Assembly: GCA_902810755.1 (NCBI GenBank)
Contig: CADDYT010000007.1
Coordinates: 1-64,000, forward strand
DNA from: Chloroflexota bacterium
Lineage (GTDB): Bacteria > Chloroflexota > Ktedonobacteria > Ktedonobacterales > Ktedonobacteraceae
Length of the DNA stretch: 64,000 nt
Direction of reading: 5' to 3'
In this document: in pieces, positions 17,434 through 28,800 of the stretch
Numbering within the stretch: the first letter of the stretch is position 1
Layout of the letters: the number at the start of each line of letters is the position of its first letter
Notes under the pieces: model-generated
The model's database searches: none
What the model saw: only the letters and a program-made list of their open reading frames with translations
Told to the model about the DNA's origin: nothing
Position numbers and translations under genes: made by a program

Positions 17434-20319
17434 TTATTGCCCTTTACTGCTCATATTCGCCGTGACCGGCAGGTACATATACACGCCTAAAAGGTCGAGC
17501 GGGAACTGGGGTTCGACGCGCTGGCGCACACCGCGTAAGGTGGCGGCGGCACGCACGCGCTGGTGTGCCGCCAGCAGTTCGCGCCCGCGCGCGTGGGCTA
17601 CCTCTTGCAGATGTTCGTGCAGCAAGTCAAGCTCACTTAACACGCCTTGCAGGAAGTGCCTGGCCTGATCGCTGTTCGCGTTGGCGTCCGGTTGCGCGCG
17701 CAAGAGTTGCTCAATACGTTCGCTATCGGTAAGCCATTGGGCATGGTGTGGTGCGCCTTCAAAAGCCAGTACCTGGCACTCTTCAGCCAGTAGCTCCTGC
17801 GAGGCGGTGCTTTTCTGCGTGATGATGTGATAGCGGAAGCGCACCAGCAAAAGCGTGGTACGCCGCGTGACCTGGGCGGTGCGCACTACGCCGCAGCGAC
17901 GGGCAATGGCGTCGTCGGGGTCGCTCTGGGGGTCAAGCGCGCTATCCATCACATAGCTTGCCAGTCCTTCGATCAGGGGATGGGTTCTATTCAGGTAGAG
18001 TTCGCCATCGCGCACGGGCAGGGCGAAGCGGGCGACGAAGCGCGCGTCCTCGCGTGCCGGACGCCCGATGCTATCGCGCAGGGCGCGTGGCGTCTCGCTG
18101 ATGTCGCAGGTATACGCGCCGTTTGCGTCGTGGGTAATGATGGCCCTATAGGCTTTGAGCGCCGTCGTGGTAAAGGACGCGACATCGACGCCGGAGCCGA
18201 TGGCGGCCTGCACGGCGCGCAGTTCCTTCGCTACCTCATCGACCTTGATCGTTTCCTGGGCAAACATCGTGCGCGAACGTTTCTCACGCAGCGACGCGGC
18301 CTCCCACTGGGCGAACAGCTCGTTCTTCTGTTGTGCGCCATAGACCAGATCATCCAGTCCTGGCAGCATCATCTGCGCCTGTAAGCCGTGGCCTGCATGT
18401 TCGCGCAACACCAGTCCCTCAAAGACTGCCTCAATCACCTGCTCGGCATCGACTGGCACCGGCACGGAGATACCCAGCGAGTTGCGAATCGTGCGATGCT
18501 TGCGCAGCAGCACGTCCAGCACAATGCCATCAATGGGGTTATCGCTGCCATAATAGTTGACGATGCGCACGGTTGGCTCCGGCTGACCATAACGGTCAAT
18601 GCGCCCCTCGCGCTGTTCATGCCGTGTCGGATTCCACGATAGATCATAATGTACGACGGCACTGAAGTACATTTGTAAGTTGATGCCCTCGCTCAGGCAG
18701 TCGGTGCAGACCAGCACGCGGCGTGGTGACTGGCCCAGGGCCAGGATACGCTGTTCGCGTTCGGCGGGCGGCAAGAGGCCCGTGACGGCGGTCACCTGCA
18801 CATCGACGGGTAGCACCTCGCGCAACGCCTGCGCCACGTACTCGGCAGTCGGAATAAAGCGGCAGAACACGATGGGCTGATAGCCGTCATGCAACAGAGA
18901 TGGGATGAGTTTGAGTATCTTTTGCAGTTTTTCGTCTTTTGCGCCCTTGAGTTCCTCGGCCTCACGTGCCATTTCCAGCAGACGGCGGCGTGCCTTCTGT
19001 TCGCTGTGCTCACCCTCATAATCGCTCCCCGGCACCAGGTCTAAGCCCTCGACTGTCTCGCCCTCGACCAGGTCCAGTATCAGGTGACGCCCGATTTCGT
19101 CGGCCTCCTCAGCCGTCTCGCTCTCAGCGACGGCGGCGCGATTGCGCAAAGTGGCAATGGCAGCGGCGGGGCTGGAGGCCAGGGAGCGCAACAGGGCCAG
19201 CGCCGACCACCAGCGCACGCGCTGATAACGTCGATCAGGATTGAGCGGATCGATCACCGTCTCGCGCGCGTAACGTAGCACTTTTTCTAACAGCCGCCGG
19301 TACTCCGGCGCGAGCTTGTAGGTCAGTTCGCTCTCCTCGCGGCGCGGAAAGGGCGTCTCGGTATCCAGGTAAGCGCGAATATCGCCGCGTCGGCGCTGCA
19401 CAAAATATTCGGCCAGCTTGCGCCGCTCCCGTTCGTGCGCCGCGCCGGTCAGGTCTTCAGGCAGATTGGCGAAGTCGGGATTGAGGAAGGTTAGCAGCGA
19501 GCGGAAGGCGTCCTCTTTGCCGCTATGGGGGGTGGCCGTGACCAGGATGAGGTGTCGGGCCGGATTATCTGCCAGCCGCCGAACCAGGGTATAGCGCTGG
19601 TGATGGCTCCCCCGCCCCTCGCCGGAGAAGGCGCAGGTGTGCGCCTCATCCACGATCACCAGTTCGGGGCAGGTGCGCAGAAATTCATCGCGCCGCCGCT
19701 CCGACTTCACAAAGTCGATGGAGACGACGACACAGGGATAGCGTTCAAAGAGCGACTGACCGGGGGCGCAGGCGCGTTCCAGCCGCGCGACGGTGCTGGG
19801 TAGCACGATCTCGGCCTCGATGTGAAACTTCTCGCGCAGTTCCTCCTGCCACTGCTCGACTAGATGCGGCGGGCAGAGGACGACCAGGCGCTCAATCTCG
19901 CCGCGATCCAGCAGTTCGCGCGCGATCAGCGCCGCCTCCACGGTCTTGCCGATGCCGACATCATCGGCGATCAACAGGCGCACCGGCGCGAGCTTGAGGG
20001 CCATCAGCAGCGGCACCAGTTGGTAAGGGCGCGGCTCGACGGCGATATGAGCGAAGGAACGGAACGGGCCAGTGCTGGCCCGAAAACCAAGTCGCACGGC
20101 GTCGCGCAAGAGGCGACAGGAGTAATAATCGCCAGGTTGTGATGGATCGGGCGGCACGAAGGTGGCAGGCTCGACTGGCTCCAATGGAAGATAGATGCCC
20201 GTCACTTCATCTTCTGTCCCGCCAAGCGGGCGCACGAAGAGCAGATGCTCATCCTGCGAGGGCAACACCACCCACTCGCGCCCCCGTGCCTTCACCAGTG
20301 TTCCAACAGCAAAACTCAT
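17434..20319 (-). CDS. SNF2-like helicase (DrmD-like)
   Basis: The 961-residue protein from ATG 20319 has an N-terminal beta-rich region (1-90), then helicase motifs: DDVGIGKT near residues 119-126, DEAH at 224-227, TATPHSG, and in the second lobe LVCTDCLSEGINLQ and QREGRIDRYGQ near 573. This is the SNF2/RapA-type SF2 ATPase seen as DrmD in class 1 DISARM and in related defence islands. It would translocate on duplex DNA. A C-terminal region of about 300 residues is likely accessory. Its start overlaps the stop of the giant helicase upstream (ATGA), so the two are translationally coupled. Another in-frame start lies 48 bp upstream, inside that gene, and is less likely. Confidence 0.85.
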   Translation of the reverse strand: MSFAVGTLVKARGREWVVLPSQDEHLLFVRPLGGTEDEVTGIYLPLEPVEPATFVPPDPSQPGDYYSCRLLRDAVRLGFRASTGPFRSFAHIAVEPRPYQLVPLLMALKLAPVRLLIADDVGIGKTVEAALIARELLDRGEIERLVVLCPPHLVEQWQEELREKFHIEAEIVLPSTVARLERACAPGQSLFERYPCVVVSIDFVKSERRRDEFLRTCPELVIVDEAHTCAFSGEGRGSHHQRYTLVRRLADNPARHLILVTATPHSGKEDAFRSLLTFLNPDFANLPEDLTGAAHERERRKLAEYFVQRRRGDIRAYLDTETPFPRREESELTYKLAPEYRRLLEKVLRYARETVIDPLNPDRRYQRVRWWSALALLRSLASSPAAAIATLRNRAAVAESETAEEADEIGRHLILDLVEGETVEGLDLVPGSDYEGEHSEQKARRRLLEMAREAEELKGAKDEKLQKILKLIPSLLHDGYQPIVFCRFIPTAEYVAQALREVLPVDVQVTAVTGLLPPAEREQRILALGQSPRRVLVCTDCLSEGINLQMYFSAVVHYDLSWNPTRHEQREGRIDRYGQPEPTVRIVNYYGSDNPIDGIVLDVLLRKHRTIRNSLGISVPVPVDAEQVIEAVFEGLVLREHAGHGLQAQMMLPGLDDLVYGAQQKNELFAQWEAASLREKRSRTMFAQETIKVDEVAKELRAVQAAIGSGVDVASFTTTALKAYRAIITHDANGAYTCDISETPRALRDSIGRPAREDARFVARFALPVRDGELYLNRTHPLIEGLASYVMDSALDPQSDPDDAIARRCGVVRTAQVTRRTTLLLVRFRYHIITQKSTASQELLAEECQVLAFEGAPHHAQWLTDSERIEQLLRAQPDANANSDQARHFLQGVLSELDLLHEHLQEVAHARGRELLAAHQRVRAAATLRGVRQRVEPQFPLDLLGVYMYLPVTANMSSKGQ

Positions 20320-23300
20320 AAACCACCCCCAAAAATATGTGGATAGCGGGTCAGCAGCGCGGCCCAATCATCCTGGACGCCAAAGCGTAGCACCAGATAG
20401 CCCTCGTCTTCCAGACACTCGGTCTGTGCGGCATCGCGCGCCTGTCGTTCAGGATAGGCGTGAACTGGTCCATCGATATAGATAGCGACCATCTGCTCCT
20501 CGTACAAAAAGTCGGGCCGTGTTCCGCAGGACGCGAGCAAAGGCTGTGCGTGCGAGGGGAGACGATAGCCCCTCTCGTTGAGCAGGTGCAACCATGCGCG
20601 TTCAAGCTGCGAGTCGCAACGTTGCAGTAGAGAGGCCAGGTGGTCGGCCCGTGGTACATCTGCTGATCCGGCTTGCACCTGCGCGTGCATCAGTTCTTGT
20701 AATAAGCCCGCAATGGCCTTGCGATCTAACAGACGATGATCGCGCTGGTTGTAGTAGGTGAGCAGGCAGTCGTAGCAGGCCGACTCACAGTCCTCGTCAG
20801 CACGACTGGCACGCCCCAGGTCGGCCCCTGTCTTCGGGTCAAAGTGACAGATGCGAAGCGCCTCGCGTGCCACCTCGCCTAGCGCGTCTGGCTCATCGAG
20901 CAGGCGGCGCAACACGCCCGCGCCGCCCTCCGCCGCCTCGTAAAAGAGCACCAGGCGTCGTGTTTCCTCATTGGGCAGTGGCTCTGCTGCCAGTTCGTTA
21001 TCCTCCAACTGGTAGCACACCTGCATGGCACTCTTCAACGCAGCTTGCAACGAGGCCATCACCGTCGCGTCGCGCACCGAAGAGAGTTCTAGCAAGAGGC
21101 AGTTGCGCTGATCCTCCACGAAGGGAATAACGCGGCGCTGGCGTTGCGAGACGGGATCATCGCCTTCATCCGGCAGTGACTCGCTCTTGACCCAGTAGCC
21201 GCGTTCAATGTCCAGCATGAAGCCATACTGTTCCTGTTCCTTGCGGCGCTGCCAGCCCAGGTTGATGCGCCAGAGCGTGGCGGCGTGTCCATAGGTTAAC
21301 GTCGCCAGCACTGCGCCATTGGCGATGACCTGGCCCACACGCGCCTCCACCCGTCCATCCTGCTCGGCGAAACGCACGGCGGTACGCAATTCATAGCCCA
21401 GACGCATGCGCTCCTCTTCATCGGAATTGATCTTGTCGCGGCGTCTGGTAGCGACATTTTGCAGACGGAAGAGATTGGTCATTGGCGCGCCCAAGGGGGT
21501 ATGGCAGCGTTCGCAGAGATCGACAGTGCTGGCCGAGGGGTGCAGATAGCCACAATACTCGCACTGCTTGACCTGTCGCGTGGTAATGTCCTCACGGTCG
21601 GTCTCCCCGGAGAGAATGACACGATTGATCAGGTAGCGCGATCCCTCGTGATAGACGATGGCGCGCGGGCCAAACTCGGAGATGGCAAGAAAACGCGGAC
21701 GCGAGAGATACTCATCCTTCTGTCGTGTGCGCCGCGCCGGAATATAGGCCGAGAGCGGCAGACGTGGAAAGTTATAGCCCGGCAGGAAGCCCTCGCTAGC
21801 GAAATAGCGATAGCTGTAGAAATCTGATTGCTCAAGATTCTCAACATCGGTCAGCAGCTTTAATTGCGACTCGGCTTCGGCACGCAGACGCTCGGCCTGG
21901 CGCTTATCCTCGGCGCTGCGCGAGGCGTCCAGCACAATGGCGGATTGCGCCTTGGATTGCGAGAGCGCGGAGCGATAGAGGCTGCGCCAGCGCGCACAGG
22001 CGCGATCAAAACGCATGACGACCTGCTCCAGCGCATCGACCAACCAGTCTTCACGATACCAATCGGACGCCTGTAGCTCATCTTCAATGGTGGCCAGCAC
22101 ACGCGCGGCACGCTGATAGGCCGCACGCTTTGCACTGGGATTCTCGATAGCGGCACGCACCGAGTCGAGCAGGGCAAGACTGGGGTCGGAACCGCTCACC
22201 TCCAGAATATCCTTGAGCGATTGCCCCAGGCTTAGACCCGTTTCGGCCAGCCAGATGGCGTAGACATGCGCACGCACCAGGTCTTCGTTGGCAAGATCGA
22301 GGCGTGGCGGCGTCACTGCGCCTGCCACCATTAGTTCCGGGCGCTTGAAGAAATATTGATCGTGCGAGCTACCCGTTGAGCAATAGGAGAAGACCAGCGC
22401 GGGTTGGCCACTGCGTCCGGCGCGCCCGCTGCGCTGCGCGTAATTGGCCGGTGTAGGCGGAATATTGCGCATATTAACGATGTTCAGTTCAGCGATGTCG
22501 ATGCCCAGCTCCATCGTGGGTGAGCAATAGAGAACGGGCAACTTTCCTGTACGGAAGTCTTGTTCGCGCTGCTCGCGCAGGTCGTAGGGTACCTGGGCCG
22601 TGTGTTCACGTGCCTCCAGGCCCTGTAAACGACGCGCGGCGGTGCGATAGAACTCGACGAAGAAAGCGTTGGTGCGCCGTCCCTCCGCCGGAATATGTGG
22701 TACGGTGATCGGGTCATAAAACGCGCGTGTGCCGTCTCCAACGCGCCAGACCAGAGCAGAGGCCGGTAACTGATAGCCGCAATCCTGTTCATTGGCCTGC
22801 TCAACGACGCGCTCAACCAGTCCCGCTGTTTTCAGGCCATGCAGCAGATTCAGAATGATTACATCTGTGTCTTTCATGGAGAGCCGCTGATGGTAGTCGG
22901 GGAAGGTCGTGGCACGGCGCAGGTATTGTCCGAAGCCACCGCGCGCGGAGAGATAGACATAACTGCGGTCTGGCTCCTGCCCACGTGGGCGCGGGAAGAG
23001 CGTGGTGGCGTACTCCATCGGCTCGTTTTCATCGATGGCCCACGGCGAGATCAGGCGCTGGCTGCTCTGCTGTTGCAGGTTTTCCTGATAGGATTGCGTA
23101 AGATAATCAACTTTGAGTGCCAGTTCGCGCCGCATGTAGTCCAGCAGCACGCGGGCAACCTGCATGCGCGTCTGCGGGCTGGCCGACACCAGCGCAGCAT
23201 GACTTTTTTGCCAGACCTCCTCATCGGCGCAGACCTCGTCCAGTGAGAGATAATCGATGACCAGCAGTCCGCATTGTTCCAGGTTGGGTGAGGTGATACG

Positions 23301-25499
23301 CCAGCCACGCTTGAGGTCGCGATAGAGCCGGTAGCCCAGCACATTGCGCAAGGCGCGTTGCGTTTCGGCCAGCGCCTGATATTTGACCGTCGGGTCAACG
23401 GCGTAACTGGCGAGCGAGAGGTGCAACGCCTCAAAGACGCGCAAGGTCAGCTCCTCGTGTCGAATACCCGCGCTGCCCGCCTGTTTCACCGCCTGATAGA
23501 GCGCCGCACGCAACAGACCAACCTCGACAAAATCATTGAAATGACCGGCCTGCAACGAGGCATCCTGCCGGTTATCGGTGAAACTGAGCATTTTGGCAGG
23601 CAGTTCGTGCTGAACATCCTCTTTGACGCGCAACATGGCCGAGAGGCTGAGAATGGTCGTGGCCGTGCTACGGCCCTCGGAACTGAGCGAGGCCAGTTTG
23701 GAGAAATCGTCGCGCCGACGACTGCCATAGGAGACGCCACAGTGCAGGCAGAAGCGGAAGGGCGCCGGTACGAAATGGACATCCAGCGCCTGTGTGTCGC
23801 GCTGATCCTGGTCGATCTGCACCCCATCGGGACGTACCCGCACCGCCTGTGGCAACTGATGACGACGGGCATAACGCACGCGCAGGCCATAGCGCGTCTC
23901 TTCCAACCATTCCTCCGGTAAGCGTTCGAGCAGCGCATCTTCGTCTATCGGCCAGGGATCATCCGCGCTGGCATACAGAAAACCGGCGATACCCTCCTCG
24001 TCGTGCTGCGCGCTCAACTGGCGATCAGTATAGACGACCGCGCCTGGCTCAATGTCTTCGCGCCGCCATACGCAGTAATATTCCTGTCCACACTCGCGGC
24101 AAAAGACCAGCGGCAGCAGCACACGCGAGCGGTCGCCCGGCACAAACAACTGACGCTGCAAGGTGAGATGCCGACGCGGTTCTAAAGAGGCATACAGCGC
24201 ATCACCTTTGGAGATGAACTGGTGCAGGCGAAAGGCGAAAGGGGCCGCACCCGTCGTCGGGTCTGGCTCACAGGTATAACCTGCCAGCAACCCCTCCTGA
24301 ATAACCTCAATACAACGCTCCACCGGCACGCCCGTCTGCGCGCTTAGCTGCTGCGCCGCGCCGCCGTGCTGTCCGGCAATACTGCGCGGCTGCGTGCGCA
24401 CCAGACGGCCTTCGCGCTCCGTCACGCCAAAGGTGCTCTCTAACCAGCTTGAGAGCGGGTCAGCTAAAAACTGCTGATAGCCCTGTGGTGGCTGGCGCTG
24501 CGGGTCGGCCACGCGCTCCGTCAATGCCTGCTGAAATGACGCGCTCTCTTCATCGTGGTGAGGTGTGATGCGCACCAGCGTCTCGCCGATCACATGCTGA
24601 GGTTGAATATCGGTGCCAAAGAGTTGCGAGGCCATGACCGCCACGCCTGCGCGCTGCTCTTCATAACTGCCCTCTCCGGCCAGCGTAGCCGAAGTACCAA
24701 CACATTGCAACTCGCCCGCTGCCATGCGTTCGCGCACGCGGCGCACCAGCAACGCCACATCGGCCCCTTGCCGCCCACGATAGGTATGCAGTTCGTCCAG
24801 CACCAGGAAGCGCAGGGCAGGCGAGGCCAGGAAGGAACGCTCGGCGACACGTGTCAGAATCAGCTCAAGCATCACATAGTTGGTAAGCAGGATATCGGGC
24901 GGACGGGCCAGAATACGCTCGCGCTCCTGCCGCGACTCCTGTCCCGTGTAGCGCTCAAAGGTGACCGGCCCCTGCTGGTTAGGATAGCCCGCAATGAGAA
25001 ATTTTTCCAGTTCTTGCCGCTGACTATTCGCCAGCGCATTCATGGGATAAACGACGATGGCCTGAATGCCACGCCCGCTGCCGCGCCGCAAGATGGCATC
25101 GACAATAGGAATCATATAGGCCAGACTTTTGCCGGAGCCGGTACCTGTCGTCAACACATAGCTAGCATCCTGTTTGGCAACACGAATGGCCTCTTCCTGG
25201 TGCTGATGCAGACGTAGCGGGCGTCCCAGAGGCTGTTGCACCGACTTGCCAACACGAAAAATGCGCGCACACTCCGGGTGCAGCACACCGCGCTCGACCA
25301 GGGTATCAATGAACGCGCCGGAGGCGAACAGCGGATTGAGTTGAATAAGCGGCTCAGGCCACAGCACGCCCTTGTGTAATTGCTCTTGTACATAAGACTG
25401 TATGTGAGCATCACGAATGTGAAGAAAGCTCTGTACGTAGGAGGCATAATCCTGAATCAGGCGGTCACGCAGCGTAAAGATATGCACAAACAACCCCAT
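20316..25499 (-). CDS. giant DEAD/DEAH helicase with DUF1998 and C-terminal nuclease-like domain
   Basis: This 1727-residue protein is the first gene of the operon. Its N-terminal SF2 helicase core has GTGSGKS near residues 119-125, DELH near 235-238, and QRSGRAGRSGQ near 1020. Cys pairs (CRECGQEYYC near 468, CLHCG near 585, CEYCG...CERC near 1316) suggest zinc sites. A DUF1998-type module ends with CESACYDCLLTYYNQ near 1570, as in MrfA/YprA and DrmB. The last 110 residues (RPDFLYE near 1660, IYIDGPVH near 1675, then GYLVLRFG) resemble Vsr/DUF559-type PD-(D/E)XK nucleases. The usual Glu two residues before the DG is Tyr here, so cleavage is not assured. The chain thus joins DrmA-, DrmB- and nuclease-like parts, about twice the length of MrfA. 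A good promoter lies at 25590-25619. Confidence 0.85.
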   Translation of the reverse strand: MGLFVHIFTLRDRLIQDYASYVQSFLHIRDAHIQSYVQEQLHKGVLWPEPLIQLNPLFASGAFIDTLVERGVLHPECARIFRVGKSVQQPLGRPLRLHQHQEEAIRVAKQDASYVLTTGTGSGKSLAYMIPIVDAILRRGSGRGIQAIVVYPMNALANSQRQELEKFLIAGYPNQQGPVTFERYTGQESRQERERILARPPDILLTNYVMLELILTRVAERSFLASPALRFLVLDELHTYRGRQGADVALLVRRVRERMAAGELQCVGTSATLAGEGSYEEQRAGVAVMASQLFGTDIQPQHVIGETLVRITPHHDEESASFQQALTERVADPQRQPPQGYQQFLADPLSSWLESTFGVTEREGRLVRTQPRSIAGQHGGAAQQLSAQTGVPVERCIEVIQEGLLAGYTCEPDPTTGAAPFAFRLHQFISKGDALYASLEPRRHLTLQRQLFVPGDRSRVLLPLVFCRECGQEYYCVWRREDIEPGAVVYTDRQLSAQHDEEGIAGFLYASADDPWPIDEDALLERLPEEWLEETRYGLRVRYARRHQLPQAVRVRPDGVQIDQDQRDTQALDVHFVPAPFRFCLHCGVSYGSRRRDDFSKLASLSSEGRSTATTILSLSAMLRVKEDVQHELPAKMLSFTDNRQDASLQAGHFNDFVEVGLLRAALYQAVKQAGSAGIRHEELTLRVFEALHLSLASYAVDPTVKYQALAETQRALRNVLGYRLYRDLKRGWRITSPNLEQCGLLVIDYLSLDEVCADEEVWQKSHAALVSASPQTRMQVARVLLDYMRRELALKVDYLTQSYQENLQQQSSQRLISPWAIDENEPMEYATTLFPRPRGQEPDRSYVYLSARGGFGQYLRRATTFPDYHQRLSMKDTDVIILNLLHGLKTAGLVERVVEQANEQDCGYQLPASALVWRVGDGTRAFYDPITVPHIPAEGRRTNAFFVEFYRTAARRLQGLEAREHTAQVPYDLREQREQDFRTGKLPVLYCSPTMELGIDIAELNIVNMRNIPPTPANYAQRSGRAGRSGQPALVFSYCSTGSSHDQYFFKRPELMVAGAVTPPRLDLANEDLVRAHVYAIWLAETGLSLGQSLKDILEVSGSDPSLALLDSVRAAIENPSAKRAAYQRAARVLATIEDELQASDWYREDWLVDALEQVVMRFDRACARWRSLYRSALSQSKAQSAIVLDASRSAEDKRQAERLRAEAESQLKLLTDVENLEQSDFYSYRYFASEGFLPGYNFPRLPLSAYIPARRTRQKDEYLSRPRFLAISEFGPRAIVYHEGSRYLINRVILSGETDREDITTRQVKQCEYCGYLHPSASTVDLCERCHTPLGAPMTNLFRLQNVATRRRDKINSDEEERMRLGYELRTAVRFAEQDGRVEARVGQVIANGAVLATLTYGHAATLWRINLGWQRRKEQEQYGFMLDIERGYWVKSESLPDEGDDPVSQRQRRVIPFVEDQRNCLLLELSSVRDATVMASLQAALKSAMQVCYQLEDNELAAEPLPNEETRRLVLFYEAAEGGAGVLRRLLDEPDALGEVAREALRICHFDPKTGADLGRASRADEDCESACYDCLLTYYNQRDHRLLDRKAIAGLLQELMHAQVQAGSADVPRADHLASLLQRCDSQLERAWLHLLNERGYRLPSHAQPLLASCGTRPDFLYEEQMVAIYIDGPVHAYPERQARDAAQTECLEDEGYLVLRFGVQDDWAALLTRYPHIFGGGL

Positions 25500-25589
25500 T
25501 TCTAGCGGTGCCTCGTGAAGCGAGCATGAGAGGAGGCACCGACAAGGACGCCTGCAAGGTCACAACGTGCTGAAACACAAGTATCTATT

Positions 25590-25619
25590 ATCATACAAAA
25601 AACTTAGCAGGCATGTCAA
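25590..25619 (-). promoter_or_regulatory. sigma-70-like promoter of the DISARM-like operon
   Basis: On the minus strand TTGACA (25619-25614) and TATGAT (25595-25590) are separated by 18 bp, near the bacterial consensus. Transcription would begin about 85 bp before the giant helicase start at 25499. The remainder of the intergenic region (25500-25864) is AT-rich. It contains an 18-codon plus-strand frame at 25653-25709 with a ribosome site (gagagg) that might be a leader peptide, and otherwise nothing I can assign. Confidence 0.6.
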
Positions 25620-25864
25620 TGAACAAATGTTCTATTTATAGAGAGGAATCTCATGAGTGATCGAACAGTACATACTACGAAACAGCCTCTGATAAAGAAC
25701 GATAACTAGAGGATGGCATTTAGCATTTATCTCACATGAGATGTTGCTAAAATGTGGATGAAAATTCTTTCATAAAAGTGGGTAAGATGACATACCCATT
25801 CCTGAAAGCCTGTAGATTCTCAACTTCTTCGGAATGAAGGTTACTTGCCGAGGTAACAGGTAAG

Positions 25865-28800
25865 TTATCGCCCACCCGAAAAACTTTGCCAGATCAATCG
25901 CGTCTCTCGAGGGGTTAGAGAAGCCCCAGATGGAAGAGCTTGTTGCCAATCCCTCTCGGTCAAATTTGCAACCCAGCTTCGAATACCATCATAACTCTCC
26001 GGCTCACTGCCAGCCCTTTGTTTCCAGAGATTAGCTAGGCCCACGGCAACGATACGAGGCACTCCAACCATACGCAGCCAGATAGCTTCCTTTTGAGGTA
26101 CTCCAAAATAGATCATAGAAGGAACATAGCCGACTTCATTCCAGTTTGTCTGCTCATTTCCTGTCAAACAGACGGTTTCCAGTGCGCCCATTCCCCATGA
26201 CGCGCGGCTAAGCATGGAATACAAGTATCTGGAGAAATCGGTAATTTGTTTATTCACATCATCATTAAGACTTCCATAAGAACGAGCCATTTCTTCTATG
26301 GTTTTTCCTTTTACCCAGTCACGCAAAATCTCAGCTACGCGCCTCGCATTAAATGTTCCTAACTCATTTTGCCCAAGACTGATTTCTGGTATATCGGCAA
26401 TCGCGTTTATGCGCTGGGTTAATGGATCTAAATCGCTTCCGAAAAGACGTTCGGGCTTCCAATTCGCTGGACTCGCAAGTTCTCGATTATGGGACTTTTT
26501 TAGAAGGAGATTTAACACACTCGGTGTAGCAAATCCAGTTTGATCTGCCAGCCCAAGTATATTTTTATGTTGCCGAGTTTGAGCAAGATAAGCACGGCAA
26601 ATCTTTATCAGCTTTTGTGCATCATTGGGACCTTTTTTTTGAGCCTGATGATATACCAGACTTGAACGTAGTAATTCTTCGACATCATCCGCTAAGTTTT
26701 CGTTGCCCGATACCCTCATGGCATGAGCCAAAAACTGTAGAAGTGGTGACAGTTGTGGATTACTTCGCAGCGATGTGAGATTGAACGCCGCAGTGATTCT
26801 GTCAGCTTTTTCAATAAGCTCAGCAAGCTGGCTCACAACCTCCTCTGCTTCACTCTTTAGAAATGTAGTCAACTCTTTTCGCTTTGCTGGAGTAGGTGTT
26901 GGAACAGCGACGATACCAAGTGTATCAACCAGAGTTCGACCTGCCCTTCCTGCGATATTCCAGAAATCTTGATAGGAGAGCTTTCCCGACCATCCTTTCC
27001 GGAATGTCTCTATGATTACGGTAGTAACAGGGAAATTCACGCCTTGAGCCAGCGTTGTAGTACCGCAAATAACGTCCACTAACCGATCCCGTATCAAATC
27101 CTCAATGAGCCATCTCGTCTCTTGGGAAATACCACTATGATGGTAAGCCACACCACGGCGGAGACAATGTACGAGCCGGGAGCCTTGACCCAGTTCTGCT
27201 TCAATATAGTGACATACAGCTTCTAATTTTTCAGTACTTTGAATTTGAGGTCTTTCGTTAGCAATCTCCTCAGCTCGCTCCATCGTATCGGCTGGACCTC
27301 CACAGAGAATCAGAACAGACCCACGGCTGATAAGAGCATATGTGGTTGCTTTTGAAAGAGCCTTGATTGTACTCAGGCGAGAAGTGCTTTTCCCGATGGG
27401 AATCTTCATCCCTGAGCGAACTTCTCTTACCTTTCCCCCTGTTTGGATGTCTATTGAATGGATAGAGTCAAATGTTTCAAATTCTAGAAACCATTCGGGA
27501 CGACGTCCCTGACTTTGAACAGAACCAACCAGTTTGCGGTTAGGCTTCCATTCAATCCGAATAGGAGGTAGAGCTTGATCTTCTCCAAGCCATTGAACGA
27601 GGTCTAGGGGATTAGGCAGAAAGGGAGATAGCAATAAAAACCGTGCCGCTGCGAAATCCCGTTTAATGGTTCCCAAGAGAAGTTCTAAACGCGCACCACG
27701 CTCGCCATCACTAATATTATGTGCCTCGTCTGCGACAACAAGCACGATGTTTTTTACACCAGGATGATCACTTCTGACCAGTAAGTCAAGCTTCTCCGCC
27801 GTAGTAACCAGCACATCAATCTTACTGCTAAGTAATTTTGTCTCGGTTGGATCTATCTCAAAGATGGGTACGGTTTGCTCAACTTGTAGCAGTGTACCAA
27901 AATCCATTCTGAGATCAAGTGTTATTTGATTCACTAAAGCCCGGGTAGGAACGACATAAGCGATTAACCCTTCCGGGTAGAGTGCCTTGGTTTGCATAAT
28001 GGTAAATTTTGCTAACAATGTCTTACCGGCGCTGGTTGGCATTTCAACAAGGATAGCACGTTGATATGGATCCAGTAAGTGACGTTGTAATGCCTCTTGC
28101 TGACTGGGCCATAATTCAATGACAGGTTGGCTACGAGTCGCTGAAGTAAGTAATTGTACATACTCCTGGATACGTTTACCGAGTCGCGGTACATGGGTCC
28201 AGATGGCATTTTGTACAAGCTCTCTACATCCAGCCCACAACAGGTCGGCAAGATGGGCAAGAAAAAGGTGTTGTCCAACTTCCAAAGCTTCTATGGCTTG
28301 TTCATAATGACGATCCAGGCGCAAACATACTCTGTCATATCCAGGTTGACCGTCCTGCAAATAATCAGCAACAAGAGTAATCAGTTGTGCAAGGTTATAA
28401 AGCCCGACTAATTCCAGGGCTGCGCTGGATTGCAGATCAGGATCATCCAGTTTTTCCAGGTAGGTTTCCTCATATTGGTGTTGCATCTGGCGTAATGTTT
28501 TAATGCTCTGTATTGCGCGTTGAATATCGTGCCAGCCGCCTTCTTTACGAACGAGCAGTGCAAAGGAGCTAAATATGTTTTCAGCAACCACATTACGCCA
28601 ATTGCCAGGAGTACTACTTTGAGAAGAAAGAACAAATCGTACCAGATCCAGACGTGTTTCAGGGGTTCTACCCCCAAGCAGTCCAGCCACACTGAGGCGA
28701 AATGCTAGCGTCAGTACAGGTGGGAGCAGTTCATCGTAAAGTTCCATTTCGACAAAACGGACTCCCTCTGCGGATACATGCCCATTTATTGTCTGCTCTG

